From Rhynchopus euleeides (taxonomy: Eukaryota > Euglenozoa > Diplonemea > Diplonemida > Diplonemidae), in NCBI GenBank assembly GCA_963210315.1, contig OY723318.1, forward strand, positions 1,054,001 through 1,118,000: DNA of 64,000 bases, read 5' to 3'. A program made the position numbers and the translations under genes. Of this stretch, positions 9,523 through 20,159 are shown piece after piece. The number at the start of each line of letters is the position of its first letter. The stretch's first letter is position 1. Below the pieces are notes generated by a model. The model made no database searches and was not told where the DNA came from. It saw only the letters and a program-made list of their open reading frames with translations.

Positions 9523-9898
9523 GATTTTCAGGCGCAAAGTTTTTGACGCTTGAACATTCCACACACCCGGTAGGCTGTCGGCGTTCAGCAACAACTGTCC
9601 TTGAAACCCTTCTCTCGTGATTCACGACAACCCGGTTGCATTAGTTTTTGGTCGTGCTGGGAGCTTGCTGGGCAACAATGGGAGCTTCCACCCACCTCTG
9701 CCTTCTCCCCACCGCCCATGCCCCATCCGGCGCCCCTTCTACGCAGGGTTTGCGGGGTACTGCGGGTGCTGCTTCAGCCAGGCTCAGCACATGCAGCACA
9801 GCCAGCCACGCGATGACACACACAGACGTGTTCCCCTCCCACCCTCCACGCCCTGCATACGCCCCTCAGGCAGGAAGAACGCGCACCGCACACACAGG
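9523..9898. other. Leader region of cyclase-like copy 2 with probable acceptor
   Basis: A C/T-rich stretch (9829-9867) ends in AG at 9868-9869, 29 bases before ATG 9899. The corresponding acceptor of copy 3 lies at 48820-48821, also about 30 bases from its ATG, and the sequence just before both ATGs (GCACACACAG) is shared. Confidence 0.55.
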
Positions 9899-11714
9899 AT
9901 GGGGTGGTGGCATGGTGTCGTCAGCCGTGACGGCGCTGCCGATGCCTTCGAGATGCAGTCGCGGAAGACTGTGCTTATATGCTCGGTGCCACTCATGCTG
10001 TTCGGGGTGGCGGCTGCCTTGGCGCTTCTAGTCAAGCCGTTTCACCTGTCCATAGCAGCCGGGTTTCTGATGGGCATGATCGGCGTTATCATCGTCTTGT
10101 GGGCTCTTTCCAAGAAGCGCTTCACACAGGCCTTCATGATGTGGGTCGCAGCGGGAATGTTTGTAGCCACATGCATGGCTGACATCTACTTCTACCAAGC
10201 AGATTTGCAGGTGTCGTGGCCGGGACTCATTGTTGTCGTTGATCTGATCCTGGTGCTGCGTCTCGACCACCGCTTTGCGACTGGTGTGCTTCATGGTGCT
10301 GTGGCTGCTGATCACTCTCGTGGAACGCACGACACGCTTCGGGCTGTACGACATCCCTCTGACGGACAGCTATGCTGAGCGGAAGGAGTCGTTTACGGAT
10401 ATGTTCATCAACTGCGAGAGGCCTCCTTGCAAAACCGATTATACAAAAGCCGTGGTCCTTCAAATGATAGCCATCCCAGTCTTCCTGATCGACTTCATCG
10501 CGACACGAGGGTTCGCACGACAGGTGCTGTCGGAGCAGGCAGCGATGCAGAGCACCATCGCAACTGTGGAGAAGATTGCGTCGCTGCTGGCAGCCTACGA
10601 CGTGGACGGCGCGTCACGCATCCTCGGGGACGACAGCCACGTGCTCCCGGAGGCGATGCGTGCTGCGCTGCTGCATCTGGAGCAGAACCTGCGTGCGTAC
10701 CGCCCCTACCTCCCCAGGTCCTGCCTCCCGTGTGACCTGTGGGTCGATGACAACGTCGACTGTTCTCCAAAGGCGGCGTCGGCTCCTGCAGTCTCACCAC
10801 GCGCGGCAGATGTGGCATCACTGTGGAGCGATTCTCTCAGCCACAGTACTGCATGTGAGTCGTCGATGGTGTTGCCGAAGCTGCAGGTGCTTGCGATGAA
10901 GACCATCAGCATCGTGAGCGTGAACATGAAGGGGTCGAATGAGCTGCTGCAGGACAGCCTGCCCGCCTTCGAACAAGCCTTCTCAGCCACCCTCGCTGCC
11001 ACCCTGCGGTGTGTGGAGCAGCATGCGGGCATCGTCGACCTGTTCGTGGGTGACCGTGTGTGGTGCTCCTTCAACGCGTCACGGAAGTGCACAACACACC
11101 ACGCCAACTCAGCGCTGCGTGCTGCGAAGGGTGTCGTCTTCGGCGAGCTTCCTGTGCGGACCAATGCCGGTGCAGTGACGGGCAAAGCACACTGCGGGGA
11201 CATCGGGTGTGCAGACATGCGGCGCTTCTCGGTGGTCGGTGCGCTGCCTGCACAGGCACACGCGATGGAACGTGCGGGTTCTGCTGTGGGCCTGCCACTG
11301 GTGTGCAACAAGACATGCCAGCAGGACACAGAGTGCACACACGAGATGCGCCTCGTGCCGTTGTGTGTCACCATCGCGAAGCCTGTGTGCCACAAGGACG
11401 CAGTGGTGCCTCTCGGGGTGGCAGACGTGGAACAAGATGCACAGAGTATGTATGAGGTGCTTGCTGGGGATGATAGTAATGTGGATGCAGGGCCCAGCTT
11501 TCCCAAGGAGTGGATGTACGAACTGAAGTACCACTCTTCCGAATGGTACAAGTACAACGCAGCTGTTGCTGCACACCTGAACGGGGAGGACATGGACACT
11601 GTCCTCGACTTGGCGGGTGACAAACGCGAAGCCTTGTCCGCCAGCATGCTCTTGTCAAGGTCTGCAACCCACCTTTCCGAAGGATCCTTGTCAGTGATCC
11701 GCTTCGTCATGTGA
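9899..11714 (+). pseudogene. Six-TM class III cyclase-like protein, copy 2, frameshifted
   Basis: The reading starts MGWWHGVVSRDGAADAFE, close to copy 3 (MEWWHGAVSRDGAADAFE). It runs through hydrophobic segments to about 10290, then continues in another frame through to the cyclase-like domain and stop at 11714. Copy 3 has GGTGT twice in tandem at the break, whereas this copy has it once (10283-10287). Loss of 5 bases explains the shift. Adding five bases to the 1816-base span makes it divisible by three. The domain from about 10898 on is nearly identical to copies 1 and 3, with the same missing catalytic residues. It could be a recent pseudogene or an assembly error. Confidence 0.75.
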
Positions 11715-13495
11715 TACCTCCTCCTGCCTGGCGTCTTCTTGGGAGGTGTGCATCATTTTGAAGGGCATGTGTGGCTCATTTTGGGATTCACCCGGGTTGC
11801 ATTTTGGTTTGCAACAGAATTGCTTTGTGTGCGTGGGGTCATCATGGCGAGTTACCTACCAGGTGACGCAGCTTCTGCTGCAGCCCGTCGGGTCCGTCAG
11901 CCCCTCAGGAACTCGGGAAATCAGTCTGGCCAACCCTGTGTCGGATGTTTTTTGTGTCAAACGCACCGTGCTCACGGAAGGCGTTCAGAACTACTAAGGT
12001 GCAGTGGGGAGCAATGTTTTGTTCACCTACACTCCACGCCTGCATTGTACTGCCGTGACGGGTTGCGTGGGTTTCCACCCGCGCTTGCGAACCGGGCGGA
12101 CAGCTTTCCAGCCGTTTCCCCTCTGAGCTGGTTCCCCCTCTTCTGACAATACTGTCCGAGTCTGTCGGCAAGACCCGTGGTGTGTCGTCACTTTGATCCA
12201 CAATACAAAGTGGCGGATGCGGCCCCTCTGTGTAGTTCTCTCTCTCTCTCTCTCGTGTTTCTCTCGGTTCGGTGTCGTCTTGGGAGTGCCTTGTGTTGTG
12301 ACGCTTCACTGGGTCGCTGCGCCTCGGCACGGAGTCACCTCTCCACCCTTGCCTGAGGTTTGCTTCTGCAAACAACACAATCCCTGCAGGGGATAGGTGT
12401 CGAGGGAAATGCTTCCTACCGTTTTCCATACGATCAGCGCCCTTCTCCCTCTCCCTTCCTGTGCTCCGCCACCTTTCTGTACTTCAGACAGGTAGACACG
12501 TCCGAAGGACTCACACACAACTATGGGCTGTCACAGATTTTTTAAAAGTGGGTGGAAGCGGTCAACAAAACAACAAGGTTCTTTTCCCTTCATGTTTCCC
12601 TGTAGCGAGTGAGTGAAGCAAAAGGAAAGGATAGTATTTCTGCGAGGCTCGTCGGCCCCGCAGTGATGTTGTTTTGTAGAGGTAGAGTTGTGTTAACAAT
12701 GCAGGTAACTTTGCTCTGCAGATCATGCAGGACACACCACACCCGCAGCAGGCGTGTGGGGGGTGTTCTCGCGATTGACGAATACCCCGCTGGTTCTTCT
12801 CTCCCCTTTCTGATGAAAGCCGGCTGCCTGCGGTGCCCATCAGTGGGTATTGCGGTTCCTGTTCCTGCCGTCGTTTCTCAACCTTTCATTCGTAGCTGCC
12901 AGATGATTTTCCGGAGACCCCCTGCCCCGCCCCGTGTAATGCCCCCTGCCTCCCCGTTGATACTCTTTTCAGAGTCAGGCGAACAACGCAGGGAAGCTGT
13001 GCACAACGCAAGATCACGCAAAGCACACACCCCGCGAGCAGGCGTGCGGGGTGTATCCTCTGATTTGACCACACACACACCGCTCTACTGCTGCAGCTGG
13101 TGGAAGCGTCCAATGCAACACTCACAGCATAGAGGCCAAGTGTTTCTCGTAGTATTTGCAACAAAAATATAGCTGGAGTCGTGCAGGATCATTCGTGAAG
13201 AAATACGAAAGGTAAACGAGAAAAGGTTTTTCGTTGATCGCACGACACACACAGAAAATTTTGCCTGCGGAAGTGTTGGTGTGTGATTGGCAGGCGCATA
13301 AGACTGTGTGTGACGGCAAGCACCTAGCATTTCCCCTATCGCTGCATTTCCGCCTGACAAGTACCTTGTTGGGAGAAAAAAAACACCACCGCTTGCATTC
13401 CCCTGTCCCTCGCACTCTCCTGCAGTGACCCCAACAGTTGCGACAACAAACTCACCCCCCACAGCACCACCACCACCAGGGTTGTGCTGCCGCGG
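11715..13495. other. Intergenic region with repeats
   Basis: No gene is supported. It contains the second copy of the 9389 repeat (12680-12814), a (CT)n run (12239-12253), a TTTCTGTACTTCAGACAG motif (12473-12490) also found at 509-526, and a CAC-rich leader (13455-13479) before the glycosyltransferase start. Confidence 0.5.
12680..12814 (+). repeat. Direct repeat downstream of cyclase-like copy 2
   Basis: This is the partner of the repeat at 9389-9522, in the same orientation and about 3.3 kb away. The two flank the whole cyclase-like gene. Confidence 0.75.
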
Positions 13496-16400
13496 ATGCT
13501 CCCAAAGCAACCGGGGCGCACTTGGCACCATGCCGCATACATGCTGCTGTTCGCCAGCTTCATCGGGTCTGCCACCCTGTGGCTGAACACCGAGAACCCC
13601 GTGCACAACCCCCCCTACGGCACGCCCCTCAGGGGCACCGCCGGCGCAGACGCCGCCGATGCTGCTGCTGCGCAGTCCTCTCCGCCCCTCTGGGGTGAGG
13701 CCACCCGACGGCACGCCGTCGAGATGCAGCTGGAGGTGGCTACACACTGCTACACGGTGCAGGCCCATGCCTGCAGCCACGTCGTCTGGGCGCAAGGCGC
13801 CGACGGCGTCCATTCCTCAAGCGACGCAGCCCAGGCGCTGCGCGTCCGCCTTGTCCCCGGGCTGTGGCCAGGGGTGCCAGCTCCTGATGGGTCGGGCCCG
13901 GCACCAGCAACCTACTCACTCCAGCTGTGTGAGGCGGCAGGAGGGCCCGCTCGCTACCTCACGCACGACGGCTGCAGTGTTTCGTTCACCGCGGCTCGGG
14001 TCGCGGCACCTCCTGGGTTGGAGTTCAGCCAGAGTGCGTCGTTTGTTATCCAGCAGGGGCGGTACTACAAAGGGTTCTACAGCCTGGAGGCTGCAAATAG
14101 CCCCGGCCGGTTCGTGGGGGCGGACAGGGCGGGGTTGATCGGGCTCGAGGGTGAGGACGGGCGTGTCGAGTTCCGCGAGAAGACTTCCTGGATGCTGTCC
14201 ATAGAGGGGGCGCCCGCCGACAGCGTGCTGCCTGTGTCGGTGTTCCTGCTGCGCGACTCGGTGGGGCCGGAGGTGAAGGCCAATGTCACGTTCGACCCGG
14301 GGTTTGCATGCAGCCCGGACCACAGGGGTTGCTGTGCTATCCCAACCAAACCGGCCGCTGCGCATCCCCGTGGCGCCGCTGCGGCGGCGCCGCCTGCCAG
14401 CAGCGTTGCCGCGGTCATCATCTCAAGCAAGGCGACGATAGGAAAGCGGCGTGCCCTGCTGGACAGGGTGCTGCTGAACGACCTGCAGCGGAGCTCGCCC
14501 GGGATCTGGAAGCGGGCGGTGATCTCTGTCGAGTGCCTTACGCATCACATCGACACGACCCTGCGGAGGGTCGATTGGGTATGGGGTGGGAGGCGCAGAA
14601 GCGAGCCGAGGGGGGGCGGAGCGGGTGTAACGCCCTTCCTCCAGTTTTGAGTTTTTTGTATGTTCGGCGTGAGCCAACTCAGGAAACAACTCTTCACCGC
14701 GCGGGTCCTTGCCAACGCTTCAACTTTTGGGGGTGTGTGTTCAGCACGTTCGAAGAACAAGCCGCCGTTGCTGCCCTTCTCTCTTGTGTGTGGTACACCG
14801 GGTCGTATTAGTTTGAGTTGTTCGGATGTAGCAACCCAACCACCTCTTCTGTTGTTTTGCAGGTTGTTGGCCCCCGAGGGTCGAGCCCCCAGAACTTGAA
14901 CCCCATCGCGCTTCGGGTTGCCTCCGTGTTGCACTGGACCTTCGAACGGTATGTAGCTGTGGCATGGATCTCTCACATCAGGTGCACTTGGCTATTGCAT
15001 GACCGCACCACCAACCACGCCACATCACACCGCACCCACAGGTACAGTGATCTAGCGTGGTACTTCATGATTGATGACGACACCCTTGTCTTCTCTGATA
15101 ACCTACAGGCGGCTCTGGGTCACTTCCCGAAGTATGGCTTGGGTTGGGGGTGAACCCTGAGGCCAAGCCCCCCACCACCCGGTCGTGTTTTCGCGATACT
15201 GTGTGGCGGCCCAGCCACCAGGCCACTGACAGACAGCTGCTACACACCCTCCCGTTGTGCATTCCACACAGCATTATCTGGGTGTGGGTGTGGCTACAAA
15301 AAAAGGACTAACATTGCAGGAAGCAGTGTTCTCCCGATTCGCCACTCCGGGAAAAATGTGATGGCGAGTTTTGATCCGGAAAAAGGCAGGGCATTAGTTT
15401 GGGCTGGTTATCCGGTTATGATAACCAGGATTTGGAGAAACCTGGTTACCGTATACGTAAATATTATGGAACGTAAATATTATGGAACGGGCCCATTTTT
15501 GCCCGGTCCGTTCCATAATATTTACGTTCCATAATATTTACAGGGCCAGTTGGGGACTCGGTGGTGAGGATGGCTTGCCTCAGGAATCGCGCGAAAAGTG
15601 CACGAGTAGGTCCCGTCAGGGACTCTGTATGCCGTCCGATCACCTGGTCCAAGTCCCCGAGTCGCAGAAAGCCCTGTAAATATTATGGAACGAAAAAAAT
15701 CTGGAACGCCAACCCACCAGCGTTCCAAAATATTTACGTTCCATAATAATTACGTTCCATAATATTTACGTTCCAAAATATTTACGTATACGGTATTTTA
15801 AAAAATAAAAAAAAGTCAAAAATCTGGCTCGGAACCGGGGGTTTCCCTTACCAAATAACCTGCTGCGCTAGCCCCACCAAGCAGCAATAGTACGACACGA
15901 CCTGCATCTGTCATTCGGCGGCAGATGCAGGCCAAGATTGCACAGCCCCCTTCTGCGCCGTCCCTCACCGACGAAACCCAGGCCACGACGAAGGTGAGCC
16001 AGCATGCGACCCGGATTCGTGTGTGATCGACCCGTAACGTGCCGCAAGACTGCAACAGCCGGAATGCGGCCAACATCTGCGGCATTCTGCTGGAGCAGAC
16101 AGAATCTCTGGGGACAGCTTCTGGAACCGCGTCGTGTCCTTCGCCACTGACTGGTGCAACACCATGGGTGGTGGGAAACCCGGGGCGCAACTCCACGCGT
16201 GTAGATGGGTTATCCTCCTGGCACCAGCGCGAATTGTGTGCTGTGTCTGACACCTCTCACAAACCCGGGGGAAGTAGAGACTACATAACCTGGGGGTGGG
16301 GAGACAGATAATAGCACGCCACGGTCACAACGGCGCAGGAGGCGCTCGGGCGCGAAGCGCCCGAGCGAAAAAATTTGGTGGGTCATAACCAGGGTAACCA

Positions 16401-18540
16401 GGTTTCAGGCTCCGTCGGGAAGGTCAAACTAATGCCCTGAAAAAGGGGTGCTAAAAAAAATTTCTCGCGCGCTTCGCGCGCGAGTGCCTCATGCAATGCA
16501 CGCGTATATCCGCAACAACATTTGTTTTGATCGATACGCTCTGCAGTGTGCGGTGTGAGTGGACAACGAGGAAGTCGTACAGACTTCGTTGTGCAGGGAT
16601 GGTAGTCTGCACGTACTCCGTCTTCACTCACAACCATGCCGTACTCCTGGTGTTGTGCCGTTCCCACTTGCCATGGTACACCAAATGGTACATGCACACT
16701 CGAAAGGCGCATATCACAGGGGGGTCTGGGGGGCGGAGCCCCCCAGCCGCCGGAGGCCACGGTAGTGAACATCTGGCCTTCTCCGTCGCGTTCTTGGACT
16801 CTTTGGACCAATCGCGGATCGTAGTGGGGCAGGAACCAGAGACGCTCGTTGTTGGGAAGTTGTGCACGTCGATGAGTGGGAAAACCGTCTAAAATCTGTG
16901 AAAAACCCCACCCCCAAAAAAATGGCGAAACTCGCCATCGGGTTTTCGGGGGAAAAATACAAATGGCGACTTTCGCCCCCAAACTCGCCATCGGGAGAAC
17001 ACTGGCAGGAAGGTGCTGGGAGACTTGCTTTTCCATTCACTCTCGACGATCAAAAACCCCCCGCCCTGCCACCTTTCGCCCACACCTCCCACCCAACCCA
17101 CACACACACAGCCCATTTAACACTCTGTGGTACGTCGGGCGCCCGAGCGAGTGGAAGATAAAGAAATGGTTCCACGGGAACATGGCCTTTGGCGGAGGTG
17201 GCGTGCTCATCTCCAACCGAGCCGGTAGGGTGTGGTCCGACACCTACACGGGCGATCTGCGCAACGCGTCAAGGCGGTGGGTGACTGACGGGCGGTGCTC
17301 CGCGGTGGGGGGCGACGGCATGTTCTGCAGGTCCCTGAAGGTCGCAGGGGAGGAGCAGCGGGATCCCCTCTCCCTGACGGTGATGCCCGGGTTGCACCAG
17401 TTCGACATCGTCGGCACAGACGGGATGTTGGACTTGGTGAGGGATACCTGCCCCCACTGCCCCACGGTATGGCAGCCTTCCCTTCACCCTCCCGTGTCAC
17501 CTGAGCTTCTCTTGAGAAACAGGAGGTGACATCACTGGTGTTGGTTATGTCCGCAGCTGGCCTCAAAACGATTACTTTTCAGTTCAGAAGACATCCCTGT
17601 TGCATGGGGTGATGTGCCGAACATTCTGCGCTTCACGACACGCTTTACGATTTCACCCACACCCACCTGTGCCTGGATAGCGATCGAAGGGGGAAATGCC
17701 CAACATCCTCTGTGTGTTCGCCGTTCCTTCACGTCGCTACCACACCGCCACCCACTGCGACCCCACAGGTCTTCGAGCAAACCGGGCTGTGGCTTGAGGA
17801 CATTGTGTCACGGGACCCTGTCATCACGCTGCATCATATCCTCGCTGTGGAAGCGGGGTCTGTGTTCCCTGGGATGGACGGTATGCGTTCCGAGGGCCCA
17901 CGGGAGAACATGGAGACAATGGGATACGGCAAGAAGGAGATTGGCTGCCGGGGGGAGGGGGGGGTGTCATTGCAGCCCGCCCCACCTCACAGCCGTTGCT
18001 GGCTTGGTGTAGATGGGGAAGGGTGAACGCACAACACCACATCACCCCCCACCACCACGCGCAGGCCCTGACACGCAAGATCGGATCTTGGAGTCCGCGC
18101 TGCTCCACCACCACCTGCTGTTCCTCCGCCGGCTGTGCGGCAAAAGCAGCGACGGGGCTTACACCGTGTGCCTCAACTTTGGGCTTGTCGTCAAAGTCTA
18201 CCGGGCATCTTTCAAACCCGAGGATGCGCTGCTGCAGCTCGAGACAAGCGATGGGTCGGGCCGGGTGAATCCGACGGAGGAGCTGACGTATATGTCGGTG
18301 AAGGCGGCAGCCCTGTCGGATCAGATCTGCAGCCTCCACTACAACTCTGGCCGGAACCATTCGCACCACACCTACATCGGGATGGACGCCACGGTGCGTC
18401 CACGCCATTCTGTTTACTGCAAGGGCGGCGCAGAGGTCGTGATCGGGAACCACAGTGTCGCCGTCACCATCACGCTTGCTGCAAAAGGCACTATCCGCTG
18501 GACACAGAGTCTCACGCCCCTTCTCGATCGCACCATGTAG
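13496..18540 (+). CDS. GT31-like (Fringe / core-1 GalT type) glycosyltransferase, six exons
   Basis: The best exon set is 13496-14578, 14863-14948, 15042-15149, 17112-17466, 17769-17880 and 18065-18540. It sums to 2220 bases, exactly 740 codons, with all phases matching and every intron GT..AG (284, 93, 1962, 302 and 184 bp). The 739-residue product has a signal-anchor segment (residues 14-31, a type II Golgi topology). A region at about 139-239 resembles the AbfB sugar-binding trefoil (SASFVIQQGRYYKGFYSLEA, then SPGRFVG). The catalytic part has WYFMIDDDTLV (DDD at 401-403, the metal-binding DxD of GT31), YVGRPSEW and NMAFGGGGVLIS (449-460), then GGDGMFC. The last 195 residues are not recognised. 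Transfer of a sugar to O-linked glycans is inferred; donor and acceptor are unknown. Confidence 0.8.
14579..14862 (+). other. Intron 1 of the GT31-like gene, carrying dispersed repeats
   Basis: It begins GTATGG and ends TTGCAG. Inside are a copy of a dispersed motif (GTTCGGCGTGAGCCAACTCA, 14663-14682), also near 22753 and 61000, and a CCCTTCTCTCTTGTG motif (14776-14790) related to sequences near 9606 and 19449. Confidence 0.7.
15215..15323 (+). repeat. Poly-C-associated repeat family R1, left part (split by a transposon)
   Basis: Matches the copy at 21383-21542: CCACTGACAGAC, then GGACTAACATTGC. The copy continues after the transposon at 17013-17054 and ends with ...CTCTCGACGATCAAA before a C run. 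Rejoining the two parts gives the same order as intact copies. Confidence 0.8.
15387..16439. mobile_element. Element A: CAG-ended DNA transposon nested inside element O
   Basis: Fifteen-bp terminal inverted repeats CAGGGCATTAGTTTG occur at 15387-15401 and, complemented, at 16425-16439. AAAAAGG abuts both sides (15380-15386 and 16440-16446). A subterminal palindrome (15404-15428) has arms CTGGTTAT/ATAACCAG. Near the right end is an 11-bp-stem GAA-loop hairpin (16343-16367) followed by AAAAAATTT. It is related to the element at 54127. A further palindromic unit (15447-15795) lies within it. Confidence 0.85.
15447..15795. mobile_element. Palindromic insert built from GTAAATATTATGGAAC repeats
   Basis: TACCGTATACGTAAATATTA at 15447 is mirrored at 15795 with one mismatch. 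The left third is a perfect 34-bp-arm hairpin (15457-15490 against 15508-15541) made of a doubled GTAAATATTATGGAAC word. The right third has further inverted copies (15677-15795). It is probably a nested MITE or a subterminal repeat cluster of element A. Confidence 0.75.
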
Positions 18541-18662
18541 ACCGCCGGCCCGAGAAGGTAGTGAGTGAAAAGTTGGATGGGTGGTGGGGGTAGGGGGGTG
18601 GGTGGTGGGATTACTGCTAAGGCGATTGATGAGGTCATCCCAAGGCGCAATTCCCGGACCCT

Positions 18663-18789
18663 CCCCCCCCCCCCCCCAAATAGCTCCCATTGTGCATTGA
18701 TCTGCCACTGGGAGATTTACTTTTCCATTCCCTCTCGACGATCAAACCCCCCCCCCCCCCAAATAGCTCCCATTGTGCATTGATCTGCC
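18663..18789 (+). mobile_element. 5'-truncated R1 insert in a poly-C tract with 43-bp duplication
   Basis: A 40-base R1 3' end (18707-18746, ending ...CTCGACGATCAAA) lies between two copies of a C run plus the same 29 bases (18663-18706 and 18747-18789). A constant element 3' end, a short 5' truncation and a long flanking duplication fit target-primed retroposition. Confidence 0.8.
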
Positions 18790-18886
18790 TTGTGCAGCAT
18801 GTCTGGTGTGGTGATTACTAAAAGGACTAACATTGCGAGAAGGTGCTGGGGTGACTTGCTTTTCCATTCACTCTCGACGATCAAAT
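18772..18886 (+). repeat. R1 repeat copy
   Basis: It contains ATTGTGCATTGATCTGCC, AAAAGGACTAACATTGCGAG and the common 3' end CTCTCGACGATCAAA followed by a C run. Its 5' limit is less clear because another R1 copy is inserted just upstream. Confidence 0.75.
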
Positions 18887-20159
18887 CCCCCCCCTAATGG
18901 GGGACTTCGCTCTGTGCCACACTGTGTGTCAAACTGTGTCACTTTGCAGCCAGTGTTGTGAGGCAGTTCACCCTCCCTCACTTCTCTGCATTTCTGAGCG
19001 GAGGCCCCTAATAGCTTATTCTCAATCAGTGGTGTGAGGGGTGTGTGTGTGTATGTATGTGTATGTGTTAATCACTTTTTTAAGGTGGGTTAACCCTGCA
19101 CGGGTCCTAGCCCACCCCCTGGGTGTGTGTGCATGTTTTTGCGCAGCAGCGCAGGCCACCACACCCACGCTTCCGGCCAGCCCACCCCCACCCCCAGCCT
19201 GGGCCAGAGATGGGGTGATTGGAAGCGTGGGTATTGTCCGTGGAAGGGGGTGGGGGGGGGGGGGTGGTCTCAAGAAAAGGATGTGCAGCGTGTGAGGTGT
19301 TTGTACAGACATTCCTTTTATGTCTCATGTTGGGGGTGGGGTGGGGGGGGGGGTGCGCAAGAGAAAGGCAAAGCCGTGAAGCTGCAGATCACCCCAAGCG
19401 CAGCGGCGCATTTTTTTGCATTCGGAGAGCACCACACTGTCGTAGCTACCCTTCTCTCTTGTGATACACCCCGGTTGCATTTGCTTGTCAGTCACACAGA
19501 GAAGAGGGTGGGGGGGGGGGGTGCGAGGGGACGGGGGTCTTCGCGCTTCAGCAAGTTTTTGTCACAGTTTTCGGCGATTTTTCTCCTGTAAGTAGGAGGA
19601 AATGCACCGGAAATGCGTCTTCGAAGGTCCCCTCGTGGCGAAACCATCGTCGGTCGTGCTTTTTTTCCCCTTCCCCGGACACTTCAATGTGGGTGGAATG
19701 TTTCGCGTGATTTTGTTCGTACCCCTTGTGTTCCTCGCTGTGTGTTCCTCACTCGCGACACCATCATCAGCAGGAGTGTGGGTGTGGAAGTGGTCAACGC
19801 AAAAAAACATAAAAGAACGTGAATCAAGAAAGTGCAGCTCAAAGCGCAGAGACACATTTTTTTTGGCAGAACAGCGTGTTTTTCGAACTGGAAAGACTCG
19901 TGGCAGCGTGCGTATCTATCGCTCGGACAAACAATGAAAACGCAACCAACCAGCCGAGTCTTCTTTTAGGGAACACTTTTGTTCTGCTTTGCCTTGCTTG
20001 CTCTGAATTAATGTGCGCACAGGCACTTGCCTTTGTCCCCCGGTGTGCACACTTGTTTTGGCCACCTGGGTGCGGGCGTGGCGGGGCGATGCTTTGTGGT
20101 GGGGGGTTTACCCACCCCGACACCCCCATCTTGTGCCCGCGCCCCCACCCCCACCACCC

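Larger units (their letters stand above)
15324..17004. mobile_element. Element O: hAT-like non-autonomous transposon, 8-bp target duplication
   Basis: The terminal inverted repeats are CAGTGTTCTCCCGAT (15324-15338) and its complement (16990-17004). GCAGGAAG directly abuts both ends (15316-15323 and 17005-17012). It sits inside repeat R1; intact R1 copies at 21480 and 21750 show the unoccupied sequence. Near the right end ATGGCGA and TCGCCAT recur as palindromes (16923-16996). A shared core (16717-16775, reversed) and a GAA-loop hairpin (16464-16484, reversed) are present. Element A is nested within it. No transposase is encoded. Confidence 0.9.
15150..17111 (+). other. Intron 3 of the GT31-like gene, enlarged by nested elements
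   Basis: It begins GTGAAC and ends ACACAG; phase 2 on both sides gives KYGLGWG-PFNTLWYVG. Removing the 1681-bp element at 15324-17004 and one target duplication leaves 273 bp, close to the other introns. The remainder is mostly a member of the 'ACTAACATTGC' repeat family. Confidence 0.75.
18541..20159. other. Repeat-rich intergenic region
   Basis: No gene is supported. It holds R1 repeat copies (18707-18886), GT-rich simple sequence (19040-19070), long G runs (19248-19264, 19334-19353, 19510-19521) and, at about 19850-19910, a segment (TTTTTTTTGGCAGA...AAAGACTCGTGGCAGCGT) that recurs at 41573-41625. Confidence 0.55.

Noticed and set aside
10706-11710. 334-residue minus-strand open frame opposite cyclase-like copy 2
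   Set aside because: The same shadow appears opposite copies 1 and 3, as expected from identical sense sequence.
14949-15041. The 93-bp stretch could be coding, since it is open and divisible by three
   Set aside because: It starts GTATGT and ends CCACAG, and removing it joins LHWTFER directly to YSDLAWYFMIDDD as expected in GT31 enzymes; treated as an intron, though retention is possible.
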